A stretch of 64,000 nucleotides of DNA, taken from the NCBI RefSeq assembly GCF_016742955.1, contig NZ_JABBYC010000012.1:1-64000 (forward strand), given 5' to 3'. The stretch comes from Myceligenerans indicum. Its GTDB lineage: Bacteria; Actinomycetota; Actinomycetes; Actinomycetales; Cellulomonadaceae. The position numbers and the translations under genes were made by a program. The notes beneath the pieces are model-generated. The model saw nothing but the letters and a program-made list of their open reading frames with translations. It was not told where the DNA came from and made no database searches. Numbering within the stretch: the first letter of the stretch is position 1; each line of letters begins with the position of its first letter. This document shows positions 27,642 through 36,324 of this stretch, in pieces.

Positions 27642-28588
27642 TGCCGCGCCGCACCCAGCCCCGTCCCGTCCCGTCCAGCCGCCCGGCCCAGTCCGGTCCG
27701 GTCCAGCCGCGCACTGCCCCACCAGCGCCTTTCCCGAGCGAGGTCCCGATGCCACGGTCGCCGGAACCGGCCGCAGGCCGGACATCGCGCGCGGGCCGCA
27801 ACCTGCCGGCCGCGATCACCGTCGGCCTGCTTCTGCTCGCCGCCGTCGCAGCATCGCTGTACTGGCGTCCCGAGCCCTTCCTGGGGCTGGAGGTCCTGCT
27901 CATGTGGGCGGGGCTGTGGGAACTGCGGCAGGCGTTCGCGCGGCGCGGGCTGCGGCTGCCGATGACGCCGTTGTTCGCCGGTTCCGTCGGGATGCTGGTG
28001 TCGGCCTACTACGGCGGCGCCGAGGCGTTGCTGGTCGCCTTCGTGCTCACCGTGGGCGCATGCGTGGTGTGGCGGGCGCTGGACGGTTCGGGCGCCTCGG
28101 CGATCCGTGACGCGGCGGCGGCCACGTTCGGCGCCGCCTACGTGCCGTTCCTCGGTGGCTTCGTCGCCCTGATGCTGGCGCAGCCCGACGGCGAACGCCG
28201 TGTCGCCTTGTTCGTCCTGCTGGCGGTCGCGAACGACACCGGTGGCTACGTCGCGGGAGTGCTGCTGGGGCGCCATCCGCTGGCTCCGACGGTGAGCCCG
28301 AAGAAGTCGTGGGAAGGCCTGATGGGCTCCCTGGTGCTGGCCTCCGCCGTCGGTGTGCTGGGTGCCGTCTACGGCTTCGGCGTCGACCCGCTCGTCGGTG
28401 TCGTGCTCGGTGTGCTGACGGCCGTCACGGCGACGATCGGCGACCTGGCCGAGTCGCTCCTCAAGCGCGACCTAGAATTGAAGGACATGGGTTCGCTGCT
28501 CCCGGGGCACGGGGGCGTGCTCGACCGGCTGGATTCCCTCCTGTTGACCGCACCCTTCGTCTATCTCGTCCTCTCGGTGGTCGCCTGA
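27641..28588 (+). CDS. cdsA: Phosphatidate cytidylyltransferase
   Basis: CdsA makes CDP-diacylglycerol from phosphatidate and CTP, the branch point of phospholipid synthesis in the membrane. A Pro/Arg-rich soluble N-terminus of about 55 residues precedes some eight hydrophobic segments. The family signature is [30 protein letters not shown]. The length is 315 aa. ATG at 27641 overlaps the frr stop; a second ATG at 27749 would drop the Pro-rich segment and cannot be excluded. Overlaps join frr-cdsA-rlmN into one translational unit. Confidence 0.95.
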   Translation: MPRRTQPRPVPSSRPAQSGPVQPRTAPPAPFPSEVPMPRSPEPAAGRTSRAGRNLPAAITVGLLLLAAVAASLYWRPEPFLGLEVLLMWAGLWELRQAFARRGLRLPMTPLFAGSVGMLVSAYYGGAEALLVAFVLTVGACVVWRALDGSGASAIRDAAAATFGAAYVPFLGGFVALMLAQPDGERRVALFVLLAVANDTGGYVAGVLLGRHPLAPTVSPKKSWEGLMGSLVLASAVGVLGAVYGFGVDPLVGVVLGVLTAVTATIGDLAESLLKRDLELKDMGSLLPGHGGVLDRLDSLLLTAPFVYLVLSVVA

Positions 28589-29778
28589 TGTCTCTTCCTT
28601 CCTCTGCTCCCCGCGTCTCTGCCTCCCAGGACGCCGTCTCCCAGGTCCGGCCGGGCGACGAGACGCGGCCCATCCCGCTGCAGATGGCGCCCCGGCGGCG
28701 TGGCAAGCCGCCGCGCCACTTCGCCGACCTGAGCGCCGACGAGCGCGTGGCCTCGGTCGTGGAGGCAGGGGAGAAGCCGTTCCGGGCCAAGCAGCTCGCC
28801 ACGCACTACTTCACTCACTTCACCTCCGACCCGGAGGAGATGACGGACCTGCCGGCCGCCAGCCGCGCCGCGCTCGCGGAGACGATGTTCCCGCAGCTCA
28901 TCCGTCCCACCAAGGTCATGGAGGCCGACGGCGGGACAACGGTGAAGACGCTCTGGCACCTGTTCGACGACGCCAAGGTCGAGTCCGTCCTCATGCGGTA
29001 CCCGCACCGGACCACGTTGTGCGTCTCGAGCCAGGCGGGGTGCGGCATGGCGTGCCCGTTCTGCGCCACCGGCCAGCTCGGCCTGACCCGGAACCTCTCC
29101 ACGGCCGAGATCCTCGAGCAGGTGCGCGCTGCGTTCCGCGCGCTCGACCGCGGGGAGATCCCGGGTGGCCCCGCACGCCTGAACAACCTGGTGTTCATGG
29201 GCATGGGGGAGCCGCTGGCGAACTACAAGGCGATCATCGAGACCGTGCGCACGCTCGTCGCCCCGCAGCCCGACGGCCTGGGGATGAGCGCCCGCAACAT
29301 CACCGTGTCGACGGTGGGCCTGGTCCCGGCCATGAGGAAGCTGGCCGACGAGGGCATCCCGGTGACGCTGGCGCTGAGCCTGCACGCACCTGATGACGAT
29401 CTGCGCAGCGAGCTCGTACCGATCAACACACGCTGGAGCGTGGACGAGGCCATCGACGCGGCCCGGCACTACTACGAGGTCTCGGGCCGCCGTGTGTCGA
29501 TCGAGTACGCGCTGATCAAGGACATGAACGATCATGGCTGGCGCGCCGACCTGCTCGCGAAGAAGCTCAACGCGCGCGGCAAGGGCTGGGTGCACGTCAA
29601 CCCGATCCCCCTGAACCCCACGCCCGGTTCGATCTGGACGGCCAGTGATCGCGAGGTCGAGGACGAGTTTGTGGCACGATTGCGCGGACATGGGATTCCC
29701 ACGACGATCCGGGACACGCGCGGCAGCGACATCGACGGCGCCTGCGGACAGCTGGCCGCTGAGGAGGACGACGAGTGA
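28588..29778 (+). CDS. rlmN: 23S rRNA and tRNA adenosine-C2 methyltransferase RlmN
   Basis: RlmN is a radical-SAM enzyme methylating C2 of A2503 in 23S rRNA and A37 in some tRNAs. The cluster motif CxxxCxxC is CGMACPFC (Cys152, 156, 159). The methyl-carrying Cys is Cys386 in DIDGACGQL. Also visible are [12 protein letters not shown] and [10 protein letters not shown]. The 396-aa protein starts at the ATG overlapping the cdsA stop by one base. Confidence 0.97.
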   Translation: MSLPSSAPRVSASQDAVSQVRPGDETRPIPLQMAPRRRGKPPRHFADLSADERVASVVEAGEKPFRAKQLATHYFTHFTSDPEEMTDLPAASRAALAETMFPQLIRPTKVMEADGGTTVKTLWHLFDDAKVESVLMRYPHRTTLCVSSQAGCGMACPFCATGQLGLTRNLSTAEILEQVRAAFRALDRGEIPGGPARLNNLVFMGMGEPLANYKAIIETVRTLVAPQPDGLGMSARNITVSTVGLVPAMRKLADEGIPVTLALSLHAPDDDLRSELVPINTRWSVDEAIDAARHYYEVSGRRVSIEYALIKDMNDHGWRADLLAKKLNARGKGWVHVNPIPLNPTPGSIWTASDREVEDEFVARLRGHGIPTTIRDTRGSDIDGACGQLAAEEDDE

Positions 29779-30329
29779 GTGGTGGCATGTTCAACAACGT
29801 TCCCCCGTACCGCACCGGCTACGACAGGGAAGAGGTGGACGAGTTCTTCGAACACGCCCGCCAGGCATACGAGGGCCGCACGGCAGAGCGTGTGACCAGT
29901 GCTGATATTCAGGCGTCGACCTTTGACCTGGTCCGCGGCGGGTACAACACGCACGAGGTCGATGCGGCGCTGGACCGTCTCGAAGCCGCCTTCATCGCGC
30001 GGCAGCGAGCCGAGTACGTGTCCGCGAACGGTCAGCAGGCCTGGATGAACGCGCTGGCGGAGCGGGCCAGGACCCTTTACGGCCGCCTGGGCCGGCCCGA
30101 CGGCGAGAAGTTCGCGCCCGCGGAGCGGGGCCAGCAGGGCTACAACGTGGACGACGTCGACGACATGTGCGATCGGCTCGTCGGCTACTTCGACCGGCAG
30201 GAGCCGTTGTCGGCCTCCGACGTCCGTGCGGCGACCTTCGGCCGTGCCCGGGGGCCGGAGGCCTACGAGGAGGCGTCCGTGGACGCGTTCTTCTCCCGCG
30301 CGGTCGAGGTCCTGCTGGGCGTCGAGTGA
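29775..30329 (+). CDS. Protein with four DivIVA-like (DivI1A) repeats
   Basis: A 184-aa soluble protein built from four copies of the short DivIVA-type motif F-x(n)-G-Y-x(3)-E/D-V-D-x(2)-F/L. Copies are at [60 protein letters not shown] and [19 protein letters not shown]. Proper DivIVA has one N-terminal motif and long coiled coils, which are missing here. Related DivIVA-domain proteins occur in actinobacteria but have no settled function; a role near the pole or septum is inference. The GTGA overlap couples it to rlmN. Confidence 0.8.
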   Translation: MSGGMFNNVPPYRTGYDREEVDEFFEHARQAYEGRTAERVTSADIQASTFDLVRGGYNTHEVDAALDRLEAAFIARQRAEYVSANGQQAWMNALAERARTLYGRLGRPDGEKFAPAERGQQGYNVDDVDDMCDRLVGYFDRQEPLSASDVRAATFGRARGPEAYEEASVDAFFSRAVEVLLGVE

Positions 30330-30407
30330 GGCGGTTCACGACCTCATAGGCTGTCCCTCGTCAGGCGCGGAGACCCCGCGCGGCACGTACCTCATTGAGG
30401 AGGCAGC

Positions 30408-31196
30408 ATGAAGCTGGACGGAGCATCGGCGATCGTCACGGGCGGGGCGTCGGGCCTCGGGTTCGCGACGGCGCGGGCACTGGCCGACGACGGAGCATCG
30501 GTGATCCTGGTGGATCTTCCGTCGTCACGTGGCGAGGAGGCCGCGCGGGAGATCGGGCACGGCGCCCGGTTCGTCGCCGCGGACGTCACCAGCGAGGAGC
30601 AGGTGCAGGCCGCGGTCGACGCCGCGCAGGAGGCGGCGCCGCTGCGGGTCGTGGTGAACTGCGCCGGGGTCGCGACGGCTGGCCGGACGGTGGGCCGGGA
30701 GGGTCCGGCGCCGCTGGACGTCTTCGAACGCACGGTCCGGGTGAACCTCGTCGGCACGTTCAACGTGACACGACTGGCGGCCGCGGCGATGGTGGCGAAC
30801 GAGCCCGGCGTCGGACAGGTCCCGGGCGGACCGGAGACTCCTGAACGGGGTGTGGTCGTGTCGACCGCCTCGGTGGCCGCCTACGACGGTCAGATCGGTC
30901 AGGCCGCGTACGCGGCGTCCAAGGGCGGGGTCGCGGCGATGACGCTGCCGATCGCTCGCGACCTGTCGAAGCTCCTGGTGCGCGTGGTGACGGTCGCGCC
31001 CGGCATCATGCAGACTCCGATGATGGCCGGGATGCCGGAGGACGTGCAGGCGAGCCTCGCGGCGCAGATCCCGCACCCGTCGCGCCTCGGTTCCCCGGCG
31101 GAGTACGCGTCCTTGGTTCGCCACATCGTGGCGAACCCCTTCATCAACGGTGAGGTCGTCCGCCTCGACGGCGCGATCCGCATGCAGCCCAAGTAG
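30408..31196 (+). CDS. SDR-family dehydrogenase (3-hydroxyacyl-CoA dehydrogenase type II-like)
   Basis: A 262-aa short-chain dehydrogenase. The cofactor motif TGGASGLG is at 11-18, with Asp after the second strand (ILVDLPSS) indicating NAD preference. NCAGV and the catalytic Ser-Tyr-Lys set (STASVAAYDGQIGQAAYAASKGG) are present. The sequence pattern resembles the HSD17B10-type 3-hydroxyacyl-CoA dehydrogenases (VKxNLxGTFN-like VRVNLVGTFNVTRL, APGIMQTPMM), but the substrate is not proven. GAGGAGGCAGC precedes the ATG. It is monocistronic, with a hairpin downstream. Confidence 0.88.
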   Translation: MKLDGASAIVTGGASGLGFATARALADDGASVILVDLPSSRGEEAAREIGHGARFVAADVTSEEQVQAAVDAAQEAAPLRVVVNCAGVATAGRTVGREGPAPLDVFERTVRVNLVGTFNVTRLAAAAMVANEPGVGQVPGGPETPERGVVVSTASVAAYDGQIGQAAYAASKGGVAAMTLPIARDLSKLLVRVVTVAPGIMQTPMMAGMPEDVQASLAAQIPHPSRLGSPAEYASLVRHIVANPFINGEVVRLDGAIRMQPK

Positions 31197-31230
31197 GCGG
31201 CGCCGCCTCCACCTGTGCGCCGCCCGCCCC

Positions 31231-31286
31231 GGCGGACCCTGCCCGGCGAGCCCTGCCCGGCGGACCTTGCCCGGCGGACCCTGCCG
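31231..31286. repeat. Four tandem 14-bp repeats
   Basis: Four units of GGCGGACCCTGCCC, with one or two changes in copies 2 to 4, occupy 31231-31244, 31245-31258, 31259-31272 and 31273-31286. They lie 35 bases after the SDR stop and before a strong terminator. They may vary in copy number by slippage. Confidence 0.9.
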
Positions 31287-31310
31287 GGCGGGCCGGGCGG
31301 GGGTGCGCAG

Positions 31311-31352
31311 CGCCGGGGCCGTCCGCCGACTGCTCGGCGGACAGCCCCGGCG
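31311..31352. terminator. Bidirectional terminator between the SDR gene and the ABC operon
   Basis: A long hairpin has two 9-bp stems separated by one mismatch (31311-31319 with 31344-31352; 31321-31329 with 31334-31342) and a four-base loop. It lies between convergent genes and can serve both strands. Confidence 0.75.
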
Positions 31353-31384
31353 TCCGGCCTCCCGGCGGTGGCGGGGTGTGGCGG

Positions 31385-32200
31385 TCAGTGGGACTTGACC
31401 GCGCCCAGGAAGGCCTTGGTCCGTTCCTGCTGCGGGTTGCCCAGCACGTCCGCCGGGGGGCCCGACTCGACGATCTGACCGCCGTCGAACATCAGGACGC
31501 GGTCGGCCATCTCGCGGGCGAAGCCCATCTCGTGGGTCACCAGCATCATGGTCGTGCGGCCCTCCTCGGCGATGTCACGCAGCACGTTGAGGACCTCACC
31601 CACGAGCTCGGGGTCGAGGGCGGAGGTGACCTCGTCGAAGAGCATCACCTTCGGCTCGCACGCCAGTGACCGGGCGATCGCGACACGCTGCTTCTGACCG
31701 CCGGAGAGCTGCCCCGGCGTCTGGTTCACGGCGTGGGCCAGGCCGACCTTGTCGAGCAGTTCGATCCCGAGGGTCTGCGCCTCCTGGCGGGACTTCCCGT
31801 GCACCTTCATGGGCGCCAGCATGATGTTCTCCAGCGCCGTCATGTGCGGGAACAGGTTGAAGTGCTGGAACACCATGCCGATGTCGGAGCGCACTTCCCG
31901 GATGTGCTTCTCGCGAGCGGGCTTCAGCGTGTCCCCGACCTTCTCGTGGTAGAGCTGTCGCCCGCCCACCTCGATCGTTCCGGAGTCGATCCGTTCCAGT
32001 GTCATCGTGGTGCGCAGGATCGTGGTCTTCCCGGAGCCGGAAGGACCGATGATGACCACCTTCTCACCCGGGCCCACATCGAGATCCAGGTCACGGAGCA
32101 CGACGTTCTGACCGAACGCCTTGGTCACGCCGCGCATCCGGACGCCCGCGGCGCCCTTGGCGGAGACGTCGTTCGTCGTCGTGTTCTCAGACACGCTCAT
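31385..32200 (-). CDS. ehuA: ABC importer ATPase (EhuA-like)
   Basis: A 271-aa ATPase of the polar amino acid/ectoine uptake type. Walker [11 protein letters not shown]-loop [11 protein letters not shown], signature [16 protein letters not shown], Walker [15 protein letters not shown] and H-loop [15 protein letters not shown] are all present. It is last in a four-gene minus-strand operon and its start overlaps the upstream permease stop by 14 nt. The binding protein and gene order match ehuBCDA (ectoine/hydroxyectoine), so it probably powers compatible-solute or amino acid import. Confidence 0.85.
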   Translation of the reverse strand: MSVSENTTTNDVSAKGAAGVRMRGVTKAFGQNVVLRDLDLDVGPGEKVVIIGPSGSGKTTILRTTMTLERIDSGTIEVGGRQLYHEKVGDTLKPAREKHIREVRSDIGMVFQHFNLFPHMTALENIMLAPMKVHGKSRQEAQTLGIELLDKVGLAHAVNQTPGQLSGGQKQRVAIARSLACEPKVMLFDEVTSALDPELVGEVLNVLRDIAEEGRTTMMLVTHEMGFAREMADRVLMFDGGQIVESGPPADVLGNPQQERTKAFLGAVKSH

Positions 32201-33035
32201 AGGAAATCCTCTTCTCGAGTCGGCGGACGAGCCACGCCGCCGGGAGACTGACCAGCAGGAAGCCGACGCCGGCGATCAGGTAGGGCTCGGTGGCGCGGAA
32301 CGTGTCGTTGCGCACCTGGTCCGCGAAGAACAGCAGGCCGTGCACGTTCACCGCGACACCCATCGGGGCGTCCTTGAAGCCGGCCACCAGATAGTTGCCG
32401 AGCGCGGGCAGGACGTTCGGCACGGCCTGCGGGATCACGACCCGGGTCCAGCTGGTCACCGGGCTGAGGTTCAGCGCCGTGGACGCCTCCCACTGGCCCT
32501 TGTCCACGCTGTTGATCCCCGCCCGGTACGCCTCCGAGCAGTAGGTGGCGTAGTGGATGCCCAGGCCCAGCGCGAGGATCGTGATCGGCTGGAGGTTGAT
32601 CCCCTCCGACGAGCGCACCAGCGCCTGCCAGAAGAACAGCTGGACCAGGAGCGGCGTGGACCGGATGAACTCGATCACGGCCGTGACCGGCCAGCTCAGC
32701 CAGCGTCGGTGCGAACGCCGTCCGAGCGCGAGGAAGAACCCCAGCACGACGGCGAGCAGGAAGCCGATCAGCGTCGCCTTCACCGTGACGACGAGTCCCT
32801 GAAGCATCAGCGGTGTCAGGTGGATGAAGAAGTTCCAGTCGAACGAGACGCTGCCGTCGGCGGTGACATCCGGCCGGAAGAAGTTCTGCTCCTGGATCAA
32901 GGGGCTGACCAGGATGGAGTACCCGAGGACCACGAGTACCACCGGCACGACGACGCTCGGCCGTCGGTACCAGCGCCGGTGCGGGTGGAACTGCTCCATG
33001 TCCGGTGTGCTCTCCTCATGGGTCGCGGTGCTCAT
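32187..33035 (-). CDS. ehuD: ABC importer permease (EhuD-like)
   Basis: A 282-aa inner-membrane permease. After a cytoplasmic N-terminus of about 27 residues come about five to six membrane helices. The EAA loop that contacts the ATPase reads [37 protein letters not shown]. The segment between the first helix and the next ([13 protein letters not shown]...) gives it an extra N-terminal helix compared with its partner permease. It overlaps the upstream permease by 4 nt and the ATPase by 14 nt. Confidence 0.85.
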   Translation of the reverse strand: MSTATHEESTPDMEQFHPHRRWYRRPSVVVPVVLVVLGYSILVSPLIQEQNFFRPDVTADGSVSFDWNFFIHLTPLMLQGLVVTVKATLIGFLLAVVLGFFLALGRRSHRRWLSWPVTAVIEFIRSTPLLVQLFFWQALVRSSEGINLQPITILALGLGIHYATYCSEAYRAGINSVDKGQWEASTALNLSPVTSWTRVVIPQAVPNVLPALGNYLVAGFKDAPMGVAVNVHGLLFFADQVRNDTFRATEPYLIAGVGFLLVSLPAAWLVRRLEKRISYERV

Positions 33036-33751
33036 CGGATCGCCTCCAGCTCGGCCTCGGTCAGTGCGGGACCGCCCTCGTACCGCCTGGCCACCGCGGC
33101 TTCGGCGAGCTTGAACAGCAGGTTGATCACCTGCGCCAGGATGAAGTAGAGGATGAGCACGTTGAGGAACAGGACCGGCTGGGTACCGACCGCATCGGCC
33201 AGCTGCTGCTGGCGGATGTTGCGCGCCATCTGCATGACGTCGGTCATGCCGACGAGGCTGACCAGTGCGGTGCCCTTGAGGATCTCGATGGTCAGGTTGC
33301 CCATGGGGGGCAGGATGATCGTCAGCGCCTGCGGCAGGATGACGTGGCGCAGTCGCTGGGCGGGGCTGAGGTTCAGGGAGATCGACGCCTCGGTCTGTCC
33401 CTTCGGCACGGCCTGGATCGCTCCGCGGATGATCTCCGCGCCGTAGCCGCCCATGTTGATGCCGAGCGCGATCGTCGCGAGCAGGATCAGCGGCGCCTGC
33501 TCGGCCCCGAACAGGATGGGCAGCGCGATCGCCACGATGAACAGCAGGATGATCGAGGAGATGCCGCGAGCGAACTCGACGAACGCCAGGGCGACGCCCC
33601 GGACCCAGACGTTCGCGGAGAGGCGGGCGACGCCCACCACGAGCGACAGGATGATCCCCACGACGAACGAGTAGACGAGGATCTGCACCGTCGTCCCCGA
33701 TGCCTCGACCAGGAGGCGGTACTGGCTACCTGACAGGAGCCAAGAGTCCAC
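33032..33751 (-). CDS. ehuC: ABC importer permease (EhuC-like)
   Basis: A 239-aa permease with about five helices of the HisMQ/GlnP type. The EAA loop reads EIIRGAIQAVPKGQTEASISLNLSPAQRLRHVILPQAL, nearly parallel to its partner. GTG at 33751 follows GGAAAGG by nine bases. It lies 80 nt after the binding-protein gene and forms the heterodimeric channel with the next permease. Confidence 0.85.
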   Translation of the reverse strand: MDSWLLSGSQYRLLVEASGTTVQILVYSFVVGIILSLVVGVARLSANVWVRGVALAFVEFARGISSIILLFIVAIALPILFGAEQAPLILLATIALGINMGGYGAEIIRGAIQAVPKGQTEASISLNLSPAQRLRHVILPQALTIILPPMGNLTIEILKGTALVSLVGMTDVMQMARNIRQQQLADAVGTQPVLFLNVLILYFILAQVINLLFKLAEAAVARRYEGGPALTEAELEAIR

Positions 33752-33831
33752 GAATATGAACCTTTCCGATAGTGCGGCGCGGGCTCCGGGAGCTGGCGAG
33801 CAGCCCCGGAGCCCGCGTCACGTCAGGTCTG

Positions 33832-34731
33832 TCACTTCGTGAAGTCGTCGACGGTGAGTCCGTTGGCCAGCTCGACGTCCTCCGGCGTGAAGTACGGGTT
33901 GCCGTCCGCGTCCTCGAAGGACGTGATGATGTCGGTCGTCGTGCCGTCCTCGCGCAGCTTGTTGAGCTCCGTGTTGAACTCGTCACGGAACTCGGTGTCG
34001 TCGAGACGGAAGGCGAAGCCACCGCACGGCAGGGTCTCCTCGCCCGCGGCGTCCTTCGGGATGAACGCCTCGACGGCCTCGACACTGTCGCGGCTGTTGA
34101 CCTGGCCGCTGACGGTGGCTGCCGTGCCGCTGACGGCGTCGACCTCACCGGCCGCGAGCGCGTCGTACATCTGGTCGATGCCGGAGTACGGCTTGAGCTG
34201 CTCGTCGGCGACCTCGGCAGCCTCGGCGTAGCCCACCTCGACGGTGCCGCTGGCGACGGCCATCGTCAGGTCGGGGTTCTCGGCGAAGGACTGGTAGTCG
34301 ACGATGTCCTTCGGGTTGCCCGCCTCGACCGCGAACGATTCCTTGGTGCAGTAGTCCGGGTCGGAGAACTGGACCTGCTCCTTACGGTCCGCGTTGATGT
34401 ACATACCTGCCGCGACCAGGTCGAACTGCTGGGCCTGGAGGCCGCCGATGAGCTGTCCGAACTCGACGACCTTGAACTCGAGGTCGTCCTCGGAGTAGCC
34501 CATCGTGCTGAGCACCTCGCGCGCGATCTGCGGATCGAAGCCCGCGGCCTCGCCGTCGTCGCCCATGTAGCCGTAGGGCTGCTCGTTGGCGATGCCGATG
34601 GTCAGGGTGCCCATGCCGCTGTCGCCGCCGTCGCCGCCGTCACCGGAATCGTCGCCGCTCCCGCAGGCGGCCAGGGCGAGGGCGCCGATCGCGGACAGAG
34701 CGACCAGAGCGTTCTTGCGTCGGAGGGCCAT
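33832..34731 (-). CDS. ehuB: Ectoine/amino acid ABC transporter substrate-binding lipoprotein (EhuB-like)
   Basis: A 299-aa lipoprotein. The signal peptide MALRRKNALVALSAIGALALAAC ends in the lipobox ALAAC, followed by a Gly/Asp-rich flexible linker. The family-3 solute-binding fold begins TLTIGIANEQPYGYMGDDGEAAGFDPQIAREVL. Features shared with EhuB are the NEQPYGY segment and AAGMYINADRKEQVQFSDPDYC with a following ESFAVEAGNP. The ligand is probably ectoine/hydroxyectoine or a polar amino acid, inferred from family resemblance. ATG at 34731 is chosen because it puts the signal peptide first and follows AAAGG by about ten bases. Confidence 0.85.
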   Translation of the reverse strand: MALRRKNALVALSAIGALALAACGSGDDSGDGGDGGDSGMGTLTIGIANEQPYGYMGDDGEAAGFDPQIAREVLSTMGYSEDDLEFKVVEFGQLIGGLQAQQFDLVAAGMYINADRKEQVQFSDPDYCTKESFAVEAGNPKDIVDYQSFAENPDLTMAVASGTVEVGYAEAAEVADEQLKPYSGIDQMYDALAAGEVDAVSGTAATVSGQVNSRDSVEAVEAFIPKDAAGEETLPCGGFAFRLDDTEFRDEFNTELNKLREDGTTTDIITSFEDADGNPYFTPEDVELANGLTVDDFTK

Positions 34732-34805
34732 GTGGCCACGACCTTTCGGTTTCACGCGGCGCGCCGACCTGGCACGCCGGTTCGGGTTTGCCTGGATTGG
34801 GTTTG

Positions 34806-34835
34806 ACCTTATGCCGATGCCGTCTGGGTTCTCAA
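34806..34835 (-). promoter_or_regulatory. Promoter of the ehuBCDA-like operon
   Basis: On the minus strand, TTGAGA (34830-34835), an 18-nt spacer and TAAGGT (34806-34811) form a good housekeeping promoter. The leader to the ATG is about 70 nt. Confidence 0.6.
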
Positions 34836-35133
34836 CGACAGGAGGAACAGAGTGTCGGTGCTCTCGCGCACTGGGGTGCCAGTGGCGGGGATCGGCTCAT
34901 AAATAGCTCCTGACCTGCACTGATGCATCTTTTCGAGGACTGCTCGCCGGTGTGTTCGAACCATCGCGCGGTGCCGACAATTCGTTACCTCTTCGAGACC
35001 CTGCCTGTGATCGTCCATGGCATCACTCGCTGTCGCTACGGGCCCGTTCCAGTCCGTATGGTCCAGCTCGCGATCCGCACCCGGTGTCACCCACGTCGCC
35101 GCGGGCGGGGCTGTCGACGGGGGAGGAGGGTTG
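34836..35133. other. Gap without a convincing gene
   Basis: About 300 bases lie between the ehu promoter and the end of the SH3-protein gene. The GC content is lower than average. Short open frames exist on both strands (for example 69 codons on the minus strand, 34809-35018), but none shows the codon pattern of its neighbours, a ribosome site or a recognisable motif. Confidence 0.6.
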
Positions 35134-36138
35134 TCAGCAGGGAGGGGCCACAGGACGGCCCGTGCCGGTGCGCGTGTACGCGTCCGAGATGAAGTGCCCC
35201 GGGCCGATCCTGTTCCACAGGGGGGTGCTGCCCAGGTGGCCGTCGATCCATTGGCCCCAGACCGTGCACTCAATCGTGACGTGGGCCCCGGCGGCCGCCG
35301 TGCCGACCTTGGCGTAGCTCGTGCCGGGGCCAGAGCGGACGTTCAGGGGTTCCCCGGTGCCGGTGCGGATCGTGCCCGTCGGGCCGTCCCCGAGCCAGAG
35401 GAACGTGACGTCGACCCAGGCGTTGCTCGTCAGGCCGAGCCCGTCGTAGAACGTGCCGTCCGCGAGGTCGATCCCTGCCGGGTTGCGCACCGACCGGCCG
35501 AAGCCGTCCTTGCCGCTGTTGTAGCCGTCGTAGTGGGCGGCCGCTGCTTCGGGGACGCCGCGCGGCAGGTCGGCGAAACGTTCGCGGTAGTGGGCGGAGT
35601 TCCAGTAGTTGTCGTCGATGTTCCACGGGCCCACGTCCCAGACCGGCGCGTACTCGCAGCGCCCCGTGCTCGGGGCGCAGACCCGCACGGAGTGGGTCCC
35701 CTGGTCGTCCTCGGAGAGGACGCGCCGCGACGGCAACGCGACGAAGTGGTCGTTCTGCCTGATGCGCCGGCCGTTTGCCGTGGTGTGGCCGGTGAGTCCT
35801 TCGCGCGTGGCGTAGACGCGGTGGATCGGCGCTCCCGACCGGTCCCTCACGGCGTCCAGCCGCGCGGCCTCGCCCCGGGCATCATCGAACGGTGCCGGTC
35901 CGGTCTGTGCCGGCCTGGTCTGTGCAGGTCTGGTCTGTGCCGGTCCGAACTGTGCCGGTCCGAACTGTGAGGTGGAGGAAAGGGCGGTGCCCGGTGGTTC
36001 GGCGGCCGCCGGCGCGGCGAGAGCGGTGCCGGCGACCACGACGGCGGTGGTGACGGTGGCGGCGGTCGCCGTGATGAGCGCGTTGCTCATCACCGAGACC
36101 ACCGGTCTGCTCGGCTTCTGCTCCGTAGGAACGCTCAT
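35134..36138 (-). CDS. Secreted SH3-domain protein with pentapeptide repeats
   Basis: A 334-aa exported protein. A long basic N-terminus and hydrophobic core (ALITATAATVTTAVVVAGTALAAPAAA) form a Sec-type signal peptide. Residues 58-80 are five-residue repeats (QFGPA, QTRPA). The central part HTTANGRRIRQNDHFVALPSRRVL...RVCAP...YAPVWDVGPWNIDDNYW looks like a double-psi beta-barrel or similar wall-associated domain. A bacterial SH3 domain follows (PLNVRSGPGTSYAKVGTAAAGAHVTIECTVWGQW). It probably binds peptidoglycan or is secreted; no catalytic set is certain. A -10 box six bases upstream of ATG at 36138 supports that start. Confidence 0.8.
   Translation of the reverse strand: MSVPTEQKPSRPVVSVMSNALITATAATVTTAVVVAGTALAAPAAAEPPGTALSSTSQFGPAQFGPAQTRPAQTRPAQTGPAPFDDARGEAARLDAVRDRSGAPIHRVYATREGLTGHTTANGRRIRQNDHFVALPSRRVLSEDDQGTHSVRVCAPSTGRCEYAPVWDVGPWNIDDNYWNSAHYRERFADLPRGVPEAAAAHYDGYNSGKDGFGRSVRNPAGIDLADGTFYDGLGLTSNAWVDVTFLWLGDGPTGTIRTGTGEPLNVRSGPGTSYAKVGTAAAGAHVTIECTVWGQWIDGHLGSTPLWNRIGPGHFISDAYTRTGTGRPVAPPC
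35893..35969. repeat. 15-bp tandem repeats inside the SH3-protein gene
   Basis: About five copies of a degenerate TGTGCCGGTCCGAAC-type unit encode the pentapeptide repeats between signal peptide and mature domain. The two copies nearest the gene start are identical. Confidence 0.8.
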
Positions 36139-36144
36139 GCGGCG

Positions 36145-36173
36145 ACGCTAGGTGACCTCAAGTTCAACCGCAA
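36145..36173 (-). promoter_or_regulatory. Promoter of the SH3-protein gene, leaderless
   Basis: On the minus strand, TTGCGG (36168-36173), a 17-nt spacer and TAGCGT (36145-36150) end six bases before the ATG. AAGTTCAA overlaps the spacer (36160-36167) and recurs at 36234-36241 in the same divergent region. Confidence 0.55.
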
Positions 36174-36324
36174 CGTGAGGGTTGAGAGCAGGGGGTAGCG
36201 TTTAGCGTGTTTCGTCGCTTGAATGCTGATATGAAGTTCAAGAGCGAAAAATTCCTGGTGGTGCCCGATCCGCATCACGCACAGGACTGGAGCACCCCGG
36301 ACGGGGGGAGTTCACTGAGTCCTC

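Noticed and set aside
31231-31286. CRISPR array
   Set aside because: The 14-bp units are head to tail without spacers, and there are no cas genes.
34923-35192. Plus-strand open frame of 89 codons
   Set aside because: It has an atypical amino acid composition, no ribosome site, and runs into the end of the opposite-strand SH3 gene.
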